This document shows positions 1 through 8,859 of a stretch of 24,185 nt of DNA, piece by piece. The position numbers and the translations under genes were made by a program. Numbering within the stretch: position 1 is the stretch's first letter; each line of letters begins with the position of its first letter. The DNA is from Pseudopyrenochaeta lycopersici (taxonomy: Eukaryota; Ascomycota; Dothideomycetes; Pleosporales; Pseudopyrenochaetaceae). The stretch lies in contig NHZP01000159.1 in assembly GCA_003313425.1 (NCBI GenBank), positions 1 through 24,185 on the forward strand. Reading direction: 5' to 3'. A model generated the notes under the pieces. It ran no database searches, was not told the DNA's origin, and was given only the letters and a program-made list of their open reading frames with translations.

Positions 1-848
1 ACAAGTGGAACGCGTCCGTAGAAAGATTCTCTTCGAGAGCAGCAACCTTCGGCTCACGTTGGATCTGGGCAAATCTCGGAACTAGGCTCATCGATGACTT
101 GAACTCAAACGTGACGGAAGAAGAAAAGATCCTGCGGGGAAGCGTTTCAAGGAATGAGCTCTTGAAGGTCATAGATGCTAGGAAAGTTATCAAACACAGC
201 ACACAGTGGCCAGAAAATCTAGAGTTTACCAATCGAAGCAAAAGTGTCAATATTACAGAATTTAGTGGACGGACAAGATCCTTTAACATGACGGGAGTCG
301 ATGTGCAAGAAACCGATGAGCAATATGCTGCCCATGTAATAGGCCTCGTACAGCACCTTCTTCTCCGCCATGATATGATGACAGAACATCTCCAAGCTCG
401 TCCTGATTGGGAAACTATATCGAAGCTACCGAGTGACGAACGCTGGAACCTATCTCTCGACATAGCCGCTAGCGTTACACCACCTGCAGACACCGGATCC
501 TGGTTCAATAGCGTAGATGAAATTATCATTCTTGATGACGGATGGGAAGCCGAGCTGCTGCATCAAGCTGCTAGGAAAGCACTTGGGTGGAAAGACGCAG
601 TACGCAAAAATGGGAAGGGGATTTGTATCCCACCTATTGAGAATGCCGCTAGGGGGGCGGCATTGAAGGCGATGCAATTGGTAAGGTCGTATGAGAATAG
701 GCAGAGAGAGGCGGTAGAGATGAGAGAAAGCTATGACGAACGTCTAAGAAAGCAGGGATGGGATGGCAAGGAAAATCGAGCATGGTTTCTGTGGAGAGTG
801 CAGGAAGAGTATATGAGGAAACTGAAGGACGAGAGAGATGAGATTTAA
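1..848 (+). CDS. hypothetical protein, C-terminal part (possibly Hsp70-like)
   Basis: The frame is open from the left edge to a TAA at 846-848, about 281 codons. The upstream codons read as plausible protein without a stop, so the gene begins outside the window. An apparent start at 99 is only a TTG and is probably not the real start. I do not recognise a diagnostic domain. The segment near codons 175-225 has a hydrophobic strand (VDEIIILDDG), a helix, then PPIENAARGAALKAM. This resembles the small-residue AARGAA helix seen near the end of fungal Hsp70-like/actin-fold ATPases, which would make this a divergent chaperone-like protein. The last 60 residues are charged and probably helical (RQREAVEMRESYDERLRK). 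No intron is needed. That it is coding is likely; the family guess is weak. Confidence 0.6.
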   Translation, partial: KWNASVERFSSRAATFGSRWIWANLGTRLIDDLNSNVTEEEKILRGSVSRNELLKVIDARKVIKHSTQWPENLEFTNRSKSVNITEFSGRTRSFNMTGVDVQETDEQYAAHVIGLVQHLLLRHDMMTEHLQARPDWETISKLPSDERWNLSLDIAASVTPPADTGSWFNSVDEIIILDDGWEAELLHQAARKALGWKDAVRKNGKGICIPPIENAARGAALKAMQLVRSYENRQREAVEMRESYDERLRKQGWDGKENRAWFLWRVQEEYMRKLKDERDEI

Positions 849-1379
849 AATGGAATACTTGGAGCCAGTGATTCTACTCATACGCTACTCCAAATGGAAT
901 ATGCACAGGAACTGATTCCATATTAGTACAAGCAACATGTACTTCAGTCTATCCATCACGAACTGCCACCCTTCGACCAAGCATAGCTTCAGGACGATCT
1001 CAAACCTCAATAATGCTATCGCCTCAAATGCTATCCTCTCCATACCAATATGGCAAATGCCACCCGACGCGCGGTTAAGACGAAACTGGAGGACAGCCGA
1101 GTAAAGGCTGGCTATAAGCGTCTACAGCGCCATTTCAATTGAGCAAATCAGAGTGCTACGAAGAAAGAGAGTTACGTTCAGGACATTCGGGCACGGGGCT
1201 GCCGAAAGGAACAACTGCATTAAATCAGTCTCAAATAGGTGAAAGTGATGCTAAAAGGCCTATCGTATGCGTCTGCCTCTTCGTAGCTCAATCTATTCCA
1301 TTGTCGCCGACCAAACAGAGCAAGACCGTTGTCCACCTTGAAGTTCTCACGGGCCAGCAACTATGCCGACAAGATCGCT
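849..1379. other. intergenic, nothing recognised
   Basis: This is the stretch between the stop of the first gene and the acetyltransferase remnant. Both strands hold only short open frames without recognisable motifs. A 129-codon plus-strand frame (1139-1528) overlaps better minus-strand acetyltransferase similarity and is treated as chance. Part of this stretch may hold further, unrecognisable sequence of the decayed acetyltransferase. Confidence 0.5.
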
Positions 1380-1842
1380 CAGCGAAGTGTCCAATTTCGG
1401 CGTGGGTGTGCCTGGTAGCCTCAAGGGGTCCCATTCTGGCTCCGGCTTTGAAGCCCGTTTTCGCTGAGATCTGTTTGAACTATTCGCAGTGGAAAGGTGC
1501 TATAATGTGTACGTTTCTGCCAAGGTGACCAATTATAGGACGCTCTTCAGCATGGGGCGGTATCTATCTTGCTGCTATGATGGCCTTGAGACAGCGTCCG
1601 CGCTCTTCCTTTGCGATAACCACTAGGGCGTTGGCAGTACTGTTGAATTGATATACCGCTCTTGTGCAATGTGCACGTTCGTCCACCAACTGCCTATCAA
1701 ATGGTAAGAAGGGCTGGCCAGCCAACATTTTCTCTTTCTCAGATTTCTGGATCAACGGCTGCGGTGCATAGTACACTCGACGGCGCAGTAGTGGCTCAAA
1801 TAATGACCCAAACACCACTGTTTCGGACCCAAATGCCACCAT
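1380..1842 (-). pseudogene. maltose/sugar O-acetyltransferase remnant
   Basis: Reading from an ATG at 1842 on the minus strand, residues about 32-92 fit the N-terminal maltose-acetyltransferase (Mac) domain: EKEKMLAGQPFLPFD, then LVDERAHCTRAVYQFNST and an EERGR helix. The frame meets a TAG at 1564-1566. In the same frame it then continues with GHLGRNVHIIAPFHCE (about 1480-1530), which matches the entry to the left-handed beta-helix of this acetyl-CoA-dependent family. A second stop follows at 1480-1482, with a weaker beta-helix-like stretch (ISAKTGFKAGARMGPLEATR) down to about 1380. Members are normally around 200 residues with a complete hexapeptide-repeat helix; here most of it is missing or unreadable. 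The family transfers acetyl groups to sugars. Two in-frame stops and the missing 3' half make this a decayed copy. It lies between the first gene and the MULE. The call rests on motif recognition, not a search. Confidence 0.55.
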
Positions 1843-1964
1843 TTTATTAGTGGGCTTCGCGCCTTCCCAGACGCTCTCGGGCAGTAGACAAAGCAGCAGT
1901 AGCCTTGCATAAAGGGAAATGCCAAAGTTGGTATTATAATAGATCTAAATCTCTATCCAATGTC
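1843..1964. other. gap between acetyltransferase remnant and MULE
   Basis: No gene is visible. The outer end of the MULE should lie here or slightly further left, but I could not identify a terminal inverted repeat or a target-site duplication. Confidence 0.4.
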
Positions 1965-2254
1965 TCACGATTGGTCCCTTCGCGCTCTTTTCCTTGATCG
2001 CGTTGATAGGGCTGGAGGCTCTTCGCTTTGGACATTACTCTCCCATCCATCTCTACTTGCCATAGATCTTTTGTTTCCACCTGGTGGGTTTGATGTGGCA
2101 TTAATAGCGATATTTGGAACAGAGCTAGATGTCCCGAATGTAAAGGTATTGTTTGTAACTGTGGATTCAATGTAAGTGACTTGTGAAGCGGCTAGATCTG
2201 CTTGAGAGCTGCTGCTGCATTGCTGGTTATCCACGTCTGGCCGCAGCTGCTGGT

Positions 2255-4112
2255 CTACAATTGGCTGGGATACTGGCGGTTCAGTTGATGGGGCCGCAAG
2301 GTTGAATGCTCTGCTGCCGTTGTAGATGCCTGTGCCCCATGAATTTGACCATTTTCGTTGTTTCCGTCCCCGTTTACTGCCTGCCTAGCAGCTCTAATTC
2401 CCTGAGCCTGGTGACGTTCTCTTATTGCCTCGATTTCCGTGAGGCTCGCTTGTATAGCTCTGATCCGTTGCCATAAGGCACTGTGCTCCCTTGAGTCTGA
2501 CGGTTGGGAAATCAAAGATGGGCTGGATACGGTTTGACCAGGAAGTCGAGATGATACCCCTTGATTAGGCATGGCCTGTTCGGGATAGTGCTGGATAGGT
2601 GTAATCTGACTAGGACGATTTGACGTATCCGGGCGTTGTTGGGAATATGTTGCGCCTGATTGATACTGGTATCGAGTCTCATTCTGCTGCTCCTTCCGAC
2701 CGCTTGATGAGGCTAGATTTCCGAGTCTCCGGGCCTCTGTCTCTCGCGTCCTTCGCTTCATCCTTTTCTGGACTGGGCGACCTCGCGAGGGAGCGCCAGG
2801 AGGTGGCTTTGTAACGCCATCAGGCTCGAGATCGTCCAGTAAAACTGGTAACAGAGAGTACTTGTACTGCTCACGATACTCAGATATCTCGTAGAACTTG
2901 GCAATATAATTCTCAGGTTTAGCATTGAAGAACCGACAGACGGCAATCGCATGTCTACAAGGAATTTTGTGATCCTGAAAAGCGAGACAAGAGCATATCT
3001 GAGCTTTGAGCTGAACGAGACGAGTATTCCGGTCCCCTGGGTTTGCTCGGTATGCCAGAGCTACCATATTCTCGCGCTCTTGAGGAGTCACAAGGTACTG
3101 GCTACTCTCTTCGAGCTCTTTCCGGAAATATGCCATGGCATAGTTGGTATACTTTTCGTCTTTCTGGGGATTATGACGTCTTTCGTAGAACTTCGACATC
3201 ATATATGTCCATATATGATGGAGTGAATGGAGAATTGGCAAGTCACGAGCCTCCTATAGCTTGATCTTAGTCCGAATAGAATAGCAGGCTTCTAACTGAT
3301 CCACCTACCATCCATGCGCTATTTATCGATTCGGAAATATTGGAACATGTTTGACCGAACCGTGGGAAATCGACCAGTGGTGCATATGATGTTGCGTAGT
3401 GCTTTGTATTGATCTGGTCCAGATAGTGACGTGCAGGAACAGAAAGAGACTCAATCTGGTCCAGAAAAGCTTTGAATTTAGCCTTGTTCTCCACCAGGCA
3501 AGCAGCTCTGAATATACTCTCAACCTTCCTTCCAAATTCGTTTCCGACATTCTCGGCAAGATGTTGCGTGCAGTGATAATGGAAAACTTTTGGGAAAACC
3601 TCTGCGATGGCTGGAGCCAGACCTTTTGCTCGATCGCTGACGATTGTAAGATGTTCGAAATCGTCACATTCTTTCTCGTTAGTATCGAGGTTGTCCAGAA
3701 AGTATTCCCTAAAACCATGCAGAAAATTGAGCCACGATTCTTTGGACTCGCTTCTGGCGAATCCCCACATCAATGGTAGGATCTCCTCGTTGGCGTCAAG
3801 TGTTGTAAGAACAAGGAGAACCAAGTTCTTATCTGACTTCATATGGGCACCGTCAACACAGAGAAACTGTCGGGAGTGCCAAAATGCATAAATACAAGCT
3901 CTTGGTGCCACGTGACACCACTCGAAGAATCCATCATCATTCCTCGAGATGGCAGCGTTCGCTCTGGAAGTGGCATAGTACCGATGGACCTAACTGGAGG
4001 CCGACAAAGGGTTGATCCATCTGAACATGTTGATCGTGCCGTCATTCTCGAAAAAATCGTGCATATGCAGTGTAGCCCTAATCTGCACCCAAAGCAGCCG
4101 TCGTACTAACAT
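2255..4112 (-). pseudogene. MULE transposase, one intron, one premature stop
   Basis: The protein runs from an ATG at 4112, the first after an in-frame TAA, through two exons (4112-3309 and 3253-2255). Codon 41 is a TAG at 3990-3992; the frame on both sides is continuous and protein-like (MHDFFENDGTINMFRWI before, RYYATSRANAAISRNDDGFF after). The catalytic core follows: FLCVDGAHMKS holds the first Asp of the DDE triad, IVSDRAKGLAPA the second, and FHYHCTQHLAEN is typical of the family. Exon 2 carries a SWIM zinc finger (CSC, then CRH, around 2950-3010) and a long Pro/Gln/Ser-rich tail. At about 2255-2330 the reading shifts by one base relative to an open tail ending at 1965. The enzyme would cut and paste the element. 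The stop and frame change make this copy probably non-functional unless the stop is read through. A longer N-terminus may be missing, since most family members start further upstream. Confidence 0.85.
3254..3308 (-). other. 55-base spliceosomal intron in the MULE transposase
   Basis: On the minus strand the first exon ends at codon ATG (3309-3311). The intron begins GTAGGT and ends CTATAG, with an ACTAAG branch-like site. Removing it joins ESINSAWM to EARDLPILHSLH in the same frame, with no lost or partial codon. The join removes the stop that otherwise ends the first frame and restores a continuous transposase across the DDE core and SWIM finger. Confidence 0.85.
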
Positions 4113-4798
4113 TTACCTCAGCTTTGGTGCTGGCCGCGTGACCGTGTGTAGGGGCTCTGGTCTAGCAGGCGTCGTGCAAAGGCAGAAGCAGCCCTCAACA
4201 TCTTGCACTAAACTGCAGAGGAGATGGTCTAGGACCCTTAATGCAACCGTACCACTAAGCCGTGCGGGAGCTGCGTTGTCGTTGGCGTCCAATTTTTCCG
4301 TCGAGGTCCAAGGTCCATGTTTCTTGGGCGGCGCGGGTCCAGGGGTTTCCTAGATCGCGTTGCCAACAAACCAGCGACCCGAAAGGGTGGAGATGACGCT
4401 GCAGCCGTCTGACCAAGCCTGAAGCCGAGGCATCCACTACTGACACATCGACTGCGGCAACCTCGCAGACTTAGAGAGAAACTCTCTCCCTTCATGCATA
4501 CGGTGGAATCAGTAGATGCGCAGCTGCATTTGCTTTGCTGATCTCCTAGAGTTTAATTACACTTCAGTAGCATCTCTCAAGATGCTAAAAAAAAAATTGT
4601 GTGTACAGTTTGGGGCATATCTTGATCGTGTTCCAGGTCACAATAAGAAGTCACGATACGAGCTCATTTAATGAGGGACACAAAGCAACGCGGGGTAATT
4701 GCCTTGTTCTTAGGCAACTGCCAACATAATAGAAGGCTGCAGCTGTGGCTTGCAGAAAGCCACAATCCATCAGCTTGTTATTCCACAAGCCCAATGTC
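4113..4798. other. intergenic between MULE and first hAT, no gene seen
   Basis: The stretch holds a GC-rich block (about 4120-4500) with overlapping open frames on both strands, none with a recognisable motif, followed by a more AT-rich part with an A9 run near 4590. The MULE outer end is expected somewhere here but was not located. The hAT begins at 4799. Confidence 0.4.
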
Positions 4799-4813
4799 CA
4801 GTGTGTCCAACAA
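4799..4813 (+). repeat. left terminal inverted repeat of hAT
   Basis: CAGTGTGTCCAACAA matches the reverse complement of 7807-7821 at all 15 positions. Beyond it similarity continues weakly (CAAGT). Confidence 0.9.
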
Positions 4814-4911
4814 GCAAGTAAAGTAAAAATCTACCCCTTTACTTTACTTGCTTGATGAAAACATTTACTTTACTTGCTTGCTTGACGAGAATCCTTTACT
4901 TTACTTGCTTG
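4811..4911. repeat. subterminal repeats of hAT, left side
   Basis: The 17-mer TTTACTTTACTTGCTTG occurs three times exactly at 4838-4854, 4864-4880 and 4895-4911, and once as its exact reverse complement at 4811-4827. The first two face each other across a 10-base loop, giving a perfect 17-base-pair hairpin. Clustered subterminal motifs like this are the usual binding sites of hAT transposases, so this is the likely recognition array. Confidence 0.85.
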
Positions 4912-4958
4912 CTTGACATTACTTGGTGATATTTCCTGATTTTGAATCTATGATAGAC

Positions 4959-7286
4959 CTATGAAAGCATACCGGTTCGAAGAAGGTGCTTTTGACATTC
5001 GATCGCTGCCACAGTGTCTGAATTGAGGCGATTTCGTTCATCTGTGATGACCTTCTTCGTTTGTGAGAATACGCGCTCACACTTAGAGCTCATTGCCGGA
5101 CAACTGAACAAATCAAACGCCATCTTAGAGAGCACAGGGTAATCAGATGCATGGTGAACCCACCACTCCAGAGGATCCTCGACATCCTGATCTGCTTTAT
5201 TAGACCTAGCCATAAACTCATCAAGCTCAGAGGTGAGTTTTGTACGCTTCCTTCCTCGCGCAATAGACGCTGAAGTAGCGGCGAGCCGTTGACGACGCTT
5301 ACGAGCTTGCTGGAAAAGATCAAGCGCAGTATCGCTATCAGTAGTAACCTCATTATCCTCCTCTTGTGTTGATTCAGCTATATCTACTTCCGCAGCTGCT
5401 TCCTCGTAGCGTGCGTACACATCCTGCACTACCCGCTTTGCCTCAGCGATCCATTTCTTCTCATGACTCCATTCGAGCTCGAAATAGGTAAATTTGTTCG
5501 CAGGATGCAGGGCAACGGCGCATCGGTACGCTGGCGTAGCATCCGTAAGGGTGTAGTATTCTTCAAGCTTGGTGCGGGCAGTATCAATGGCGCATGAATA
5601 GTATTCAGAAACCTCCTCGGGGTGATCGTCTGCGAACTTTCCAGCCTCCTGGAGCTTCTTAAAGAGGATATCAAGAGACTCCAGTGTCTCATAGAGTGAG
5701 CCATGTGCTCCTTCAAGGCCAGCTTTATTAGCCCGGCCTTCCATGCGTTTGGTCAGGTCTTTAAATGGTTTCAAGACATGGAAGATGTGCTCCAAATCAG
5801 CCCAATCACGCGGGGTAATTATATCCTGTGAGATATCGTATCCCTCACCACTATGGTTATAGTGGAGAAAGAATAGATCAATTGCGTGGCGGAGCTTGAG
5901 AGCTCTCTCGATCATGGCATACACAGAGTTCCACCGGACGCCGCCGTCGACCAATAACCTAGTGTAGAGTTGTTCGATGCTGCCTTGATTGTACGCCTGC
6001 AGGATATACCGTTTCAGAAGCTCCCGCCGCTGGTCACTCCGGTTAATCCACACGCAGAAGTTGTGGAGCTTACCGATAAAGCTCTGCTTCCTCCATATCT
6101 CAAATCGCTCATCGTCGGATGCGCCACAGAGCTCTTTCTCCAGCTTGCTGACACCCTGCCCAAAGAGGAGAGCTTCGACAATGAGATTCAGTATATGGCC
6201 GACGCATCGAAGGCGGCTCTGCTTCGTGACTGTGGGATACTGCTTTGCTAGCTCTTCAATACATGTGTCGTTATTGCTAGCGTTGTCCATCATGAAGAAG
6301 CCAACGGTAGCAGGTATATTGTACGACTCGATAACCGTCGACAGCACCTTCGCAATGTTCTCGCCAGTGTGAGGGCCCTTTAGAGGCCGGAGGTCAAGAA
6401 GAGCTGTTTGCAACTTATGCTTCTCGTCCAGGAAGTGAGCAACAACTGCCACATAGTTCGTTCCTTCTTCAGATGTCCAGGTATCAGTTGAGAGATGGAT
6501 CTTGCTTTTGGTAAGATGGAGCTTTTCTTTCAGCCAAGTACGCCTCCCAGCATCACCGTCCCACATCTCTTTAATCCAGGTGCTAAGAGTTGACGGGCTC
6601 TTTGGCAGAACCTTATCTATATCCTCTAGGCAGCTGGCAAAGATGTTACGGGTGCGTTGATGCGTCGCTTGTCGAAAGGTAAGGTCAAGATCAACAGCCC
6701 AGTCAATAAACTCGCCCTTGAATTGAAAGTCATTAAACACTAAGCGCCGGCTTCCAAGGTATGGTATGGAGCTCGTTGTTCCCTTAGCCATATCGAACGG
6801 AGTTGACGCCACTGGTTTGTAGCCGAATTCTTCGAGTTTGTGCAGATGCTTTAGGTGATAAATGATACTAGTAGTAGCCCCACTGTTGAATAGCGCGGAA
6901 TCATGCTGGCCACTAATATGGCAGTACTTGCAGAGCCAGAACTTGTTATCTCCATCTGTTGTAAGCTGCGCGCCGTGTTTGTAGATCGCCGAGGATTGGG
7001 CTTTAGAGTTGAGGGTACGCTTGTGAGGCTGACGATATCGAATTAATGGCAGTGGCTTCCTTTCATAGCGAATTTTGTCCCATTCAATATGGAAAGTGCA
7101 TTGAGTAGATGTCGGCAGCTCTCTTTCACGGGTGGTTGGTGTAGAGGCCTCATGGGTTGGAGTTGAAACCGAACTTGGGGTTCCTAAGCGGCTCTCTGAG
7201 GTAGAGCTAGGGGGCTCGGAGGGGGTTTTAGGCGGAGAAGAACGTGTAGACCTTCCACGAGGCTGAAAGAACAGGTGAGAAGACAT
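4959..7286 (-). CDS. hAT family transposase, intact
   Basis: A 775-residue protein reads from an ATG at 7286, preceded by an in-frame stop, to 4959 without interruption or intron. Residues 1-60 are Ser/Thr/Pro-rich. A BED-type zinc finger lies at about 101-151 (C119, C122, H144, H149) and should bind the element ends. The RNase H-like catalytic region follows, with the first Asp in LSTDTWTSEEGTNYVAV and the second in FFMMDNASNNDT. The C-terminal hAT dimerisation region is clear: DPLEWWVHHASDYPVLSKMA, then SSKCERVFSQTKKVI. The enzyme excises and reinserts the element in the nucleus. All expected parts are present and the length fits the family, in contrast to the broken second hAT in this window. 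Confidence 0.93.
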   Translation of the reverse strand: MSSHLFFQPRGRSTRSSPPKTPSEPPSSTSESRLGTPSSVSTPTHEASTPTTRERELPTSTQCTFHIEWDKIRYERKPLPLIRYRQPHKRTLNSKAQSSAIYKHGAQLTTDGDNKFWLCKYCHISGQHDSALFNSGATTSIIYHLKHLHKLEEFGYKPVASTPFDMAKGTTSSIPYLGSRRLVFNDFQFKGEFIDWAVDLDLTFRQATHQRTRNIFASCLEDIDKVLPKSPSTLSTWIKEMWDGDAGRRTWLKEKLHLTKSKIHLSTDTWTSEEGTNYVAVVAHFLDEKHKLQTALLDLRPLKGPHTGENIAKVLSTVIESYNIPATVGFFMMDNASNNDTCIEELAKQYPTVTKQSRLRCVGHILNLIVEALLFGQGVSKLEKELCGASDDERFEIWRKQSFIGKLHNFCVWINRSDQRRELLKRYILQAYNQGSIEQLYTRLLVDGGVRWNSVYAMIERALKLRHAIDLFFLHYNHSGEGYDISQDIITPRDWADLEHIFHVLKPFKDLTKRMEGRANKAGLEGAHGSLYETLESLDILFKKLQEAGKFADDHPEEVSEYYSCAIDTARTKLEEYYTLTDATPAYRCAVALHPANKFTYFELEWSHEKKWIAEAKRVVQDVYARYEEAAAEVDIAESTQEEDNEVTTDSDTALDLFQQARKRRQRLAATSASIARGRKRTKLTSELDEFMARSNKADQDVEDPLEWWVHHASDYPVLSKMAFDLFSCPAMSSKCERVFSQTKKVITDERNRLNSDTVAAIECQKHLLRTGMLS

Positions 7287-7745
7287 ATTAGCTTAGAATT
7301 TGGTAGCCTTGTAAATAAAGACTGGAGGTGTCGGATTTTTTGATGGAAATCATGGTTTGGCAGCTTGAAGTACTCATAAATATTGTCTTAAGAAGTGAAT
7401 TAATTGATTGATTTTTGGACAATACTATCGTACATAAATAACGAACGAAATAAGTTCTGGGAGTGGTTTGCTGTATAAGGATCGACAGGGGGAAAAGAAG
7501 ATCGACAAGGTAGCAAAGTTGCCTCATGGCAGTTTCGCCAACATTTTTCACGGCACATCTGGCTCTTTGTGCGACTCCTGCCAATCACGGTTTTGCCGGG
7601 TGCCACCCGGTGAAATCATAATTGGTTCGCTTAGCTAGCGTCACCTAACTCATCTTCGACATGCCTAGTACAGCAATTCTGTCAAGCAACTTGAAGTTAC
7701 TTCAAGTAATGTGAAAACCCTTACTTGTGCTTGCTTGAATGAGCC
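7287..7745 (-). other. 5' flank of hAT transposase gene
   Basis: This is the non-coding part of the element upstream of the transposase start, AT-rich near 7380-7440. It should hold the promoter and 5' leader. Minus-strand open frames here (7288-7584, 7400-7606) lack any motif and end at or before the transposase start. No specific promoter box can be defended. Confidence 0.45.
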
Positions 7746-7800
7746 TTTACTTTACTTGCTTGGTACGTAATCAAGTAATGTCAAGCAAGCAAGTCAAGTA
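7746..7800. repeat. subterminal repeats of hAT, right side
   Basis: One exact copy of the 17-mer TTTACTTTACTTGCTTG lies at 7746-7762, followed by related CAAGTAATG and CAAGCAAGCAAGTCAAGTAA words in the opposite sense. This mirrors the left subterminal array and supports the element borders. Confidence 0.75.
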
Positions 7801-7806
7801 ACTTGG

Positions 7807-7821
7807 TTGTTGGACACACTG
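7807..7821 (-). repeat. right terminal inverted repeat of hAT
   Basis: TTGTTGGACACACTG is the exact reverse complement of 4799-4813 and marks the right end of the element. Confidence 0.9.
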
Positions 7822-8106
7822 CCGGCGGCTGAGCCGAAAGGACTACTATCACTGCTCTACTAATACATTTCCCGCAGTGGGTCCTGTTCTCCTTCAAGCC
7901 CATGCAATACGCCATTCATACCTTATATTCCTTCATTTAACATTTCTCTTCGATTTCTCGTGGGTTAGTAATGTTGTTAGTAAACTGCTTGAATGCTTTT
8001 CTCCAAGTGTTCAGCGTCCTATCTTCGGCAACTGAAGCGGTGTCTGCTTTCTGTGGCACGAGGTGATATGTTGGTGACTCGGGTTGGGTGTTAGTTAGGT
8101 AGGTAG
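7822..8106 (-). other. probable 3' untranslated tail of the LINE fragment
   Basis: On the minus strand this follows the stop of the LINE reading frame. It contains short CTAACTACCTACCTAACTAAC-like tracts near 8085-8106 and a small CGGCT/AGCCG hairpin beside the hAT border. That it belongs to the LINE is inferred from position only. No poly(A) or telomere-like tail is seen, and the hAT border at 7821/7822 may have cut it. Confidence 0.35.
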
Positions 8107-8859
8107 TTAGGTGTCCTGATTAGTCTGCCGTTGGTTTGCATCGAGTCGACCTGTGGCTATTGCGAACCGTATCGTTGCTCGGACAGCGTTCATGTTCGGG
8201 GTCCAGTTCTTGTCATCAGCTGTGGTCTTTCCGCCGAGGAAGAAAGATAGATTCCCTCTGCCTGTGTCTGTGCATTGTAGCATCTCTGTTCGGAGCGTTG
8301 TCCATCTTCTGCACCGGAAGAGGAAGTGTTCTACTGTCTCTTGCGCTTGTCCGCATTCACACTGGTCTGTTGACGCAGCATTGATTCGGTGGAGATATAC
8401 GTTCAGTCTTGCCATGCCTGTCCTGAGTTGGGCGAGCGTGTTCGCTTCTTTCCATGATAGTCGGTCATAGAGCTGTCGCGTATGTTTGCCTGGTAATGCT
8501 TTGTCTATTCTTTTAGAGTAGCTCCCGACGTTTTCCAGTAAGCCCCTAGCGGTGGCACGATGCTTAGCTCGCGCAATGTTAAGGGTGGTCGATCGCATTC
8601 TGGGGAGTTGTGTCTGTGGGGTGACACCCTGTCTCGTTGCCGCTTTTGCCTTCGCCTTAGCAAGCTTCAACAGTGCGTTTTCTTCACTTGACCGCAGCCA
8701 TAATACAGTTATCGTGTTTCCATTTCTTTTCAGTGCTCTGATGGATTCATAGGTGCGGCATGTCAGTACAGTTGCTTGCGAAACCGCCTGCACCTTTTTG
8801 CGCACACAAAGATTCTTGGCCCCCACTGCACTAGGACACCCATGCTGTTGTGTGGCCAA
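8107..8859 (-). pseudogene. 3' end of a Tad-like LINE ORF2 (RNase H tail and zinc knuckle)
   Basis: The 250-codon frame shows only the last part of a non-LTR retrotransposon polyprotein. The end of an RNase H domain is visible (ITVLWLRSSEENALLKLAKA, with the usual helix of Lys/Ala). The basic region follows, then the conserved C-terminal block of fungal Tad/I-type elements: TRQLYDRLSWKEANTLAQLR, and CECGQAQETVEHFLFRC, a CxCx8Hx4C knuckle. Endonuclease and reverse transcriptase are absent, so this is a 5'-truncated, dead-on-arrival insertion. The apparent start at 8859 is a TTG and is not biological. Its 5' edge sits inside an inverted copy of itself (8767-9015). Confidence 0.85.

Larger units (their letters stand above)
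1965..4112 (-). mobile_element. MuDR/MULE-type DNA transposon, minimal extent
   Basis: This is the span with recognisable MULE coding sequence on the minus strand. It holds the transposase (2255-4112) and a low-complexity C-terminal extension in another frame that ends at 1965. The extension is rich in Ser, Asn and Gln and ends in a basic RSRKRARR motif that could act as a nuclear localisation signal. I could not find matching terminal inverted repeats or a 9-11 base duplication on either side, so the true borders are unknown. Confidence 0.7.
4799..7821 (-). mobile_element. complete hAT transposon (first copy)
   Basis: The element is bounded by 15-base terminal inverted repeats, CAGTGTGTCCAACAA at 4799-4813 and its exact reverse complement at 7807-7821. 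The CAG start is typical of hAT ends. It is about 3.0 kb long and carries one transposase gene on the minus strand (4959-7286), which nearly fills it, with subterminal repeats at both ends. The 8 bases outside each end (4791-4798 and 7822-7829) agree at only 4 positions, so no target-site duplication is visible. This could mean old age, or recombination between two copies. With intact ends and an intact transposase, the element could still be mobile or only recently silenced. Confidence 0.9.

Noticed and set aside
1139..1528. 129-codon plus-strand frame
   Set aside because: No motif, and it lies opposite the acetyltransferase remnant, which has recognisable blocks on the minus strand.
4012..4495. 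Overlapping frames on both strands, 85-113 codons
   Set aside because: GC-rich low-complexity frames with no family resemblance; those near 4012-4109 are shadows of the MULE N-terminus.
5970..6372. Plus-strand frames of 93 and 127 codons
   Set aside because: They are antisense to the catalytic region of the intact hAT transposase.
7288..7606. Minus-strand frame ending just before the transposase start
   Set aside because: No motif, and an in-frame stop separates the transposase from anything upstream; it is treated as 5' leader.
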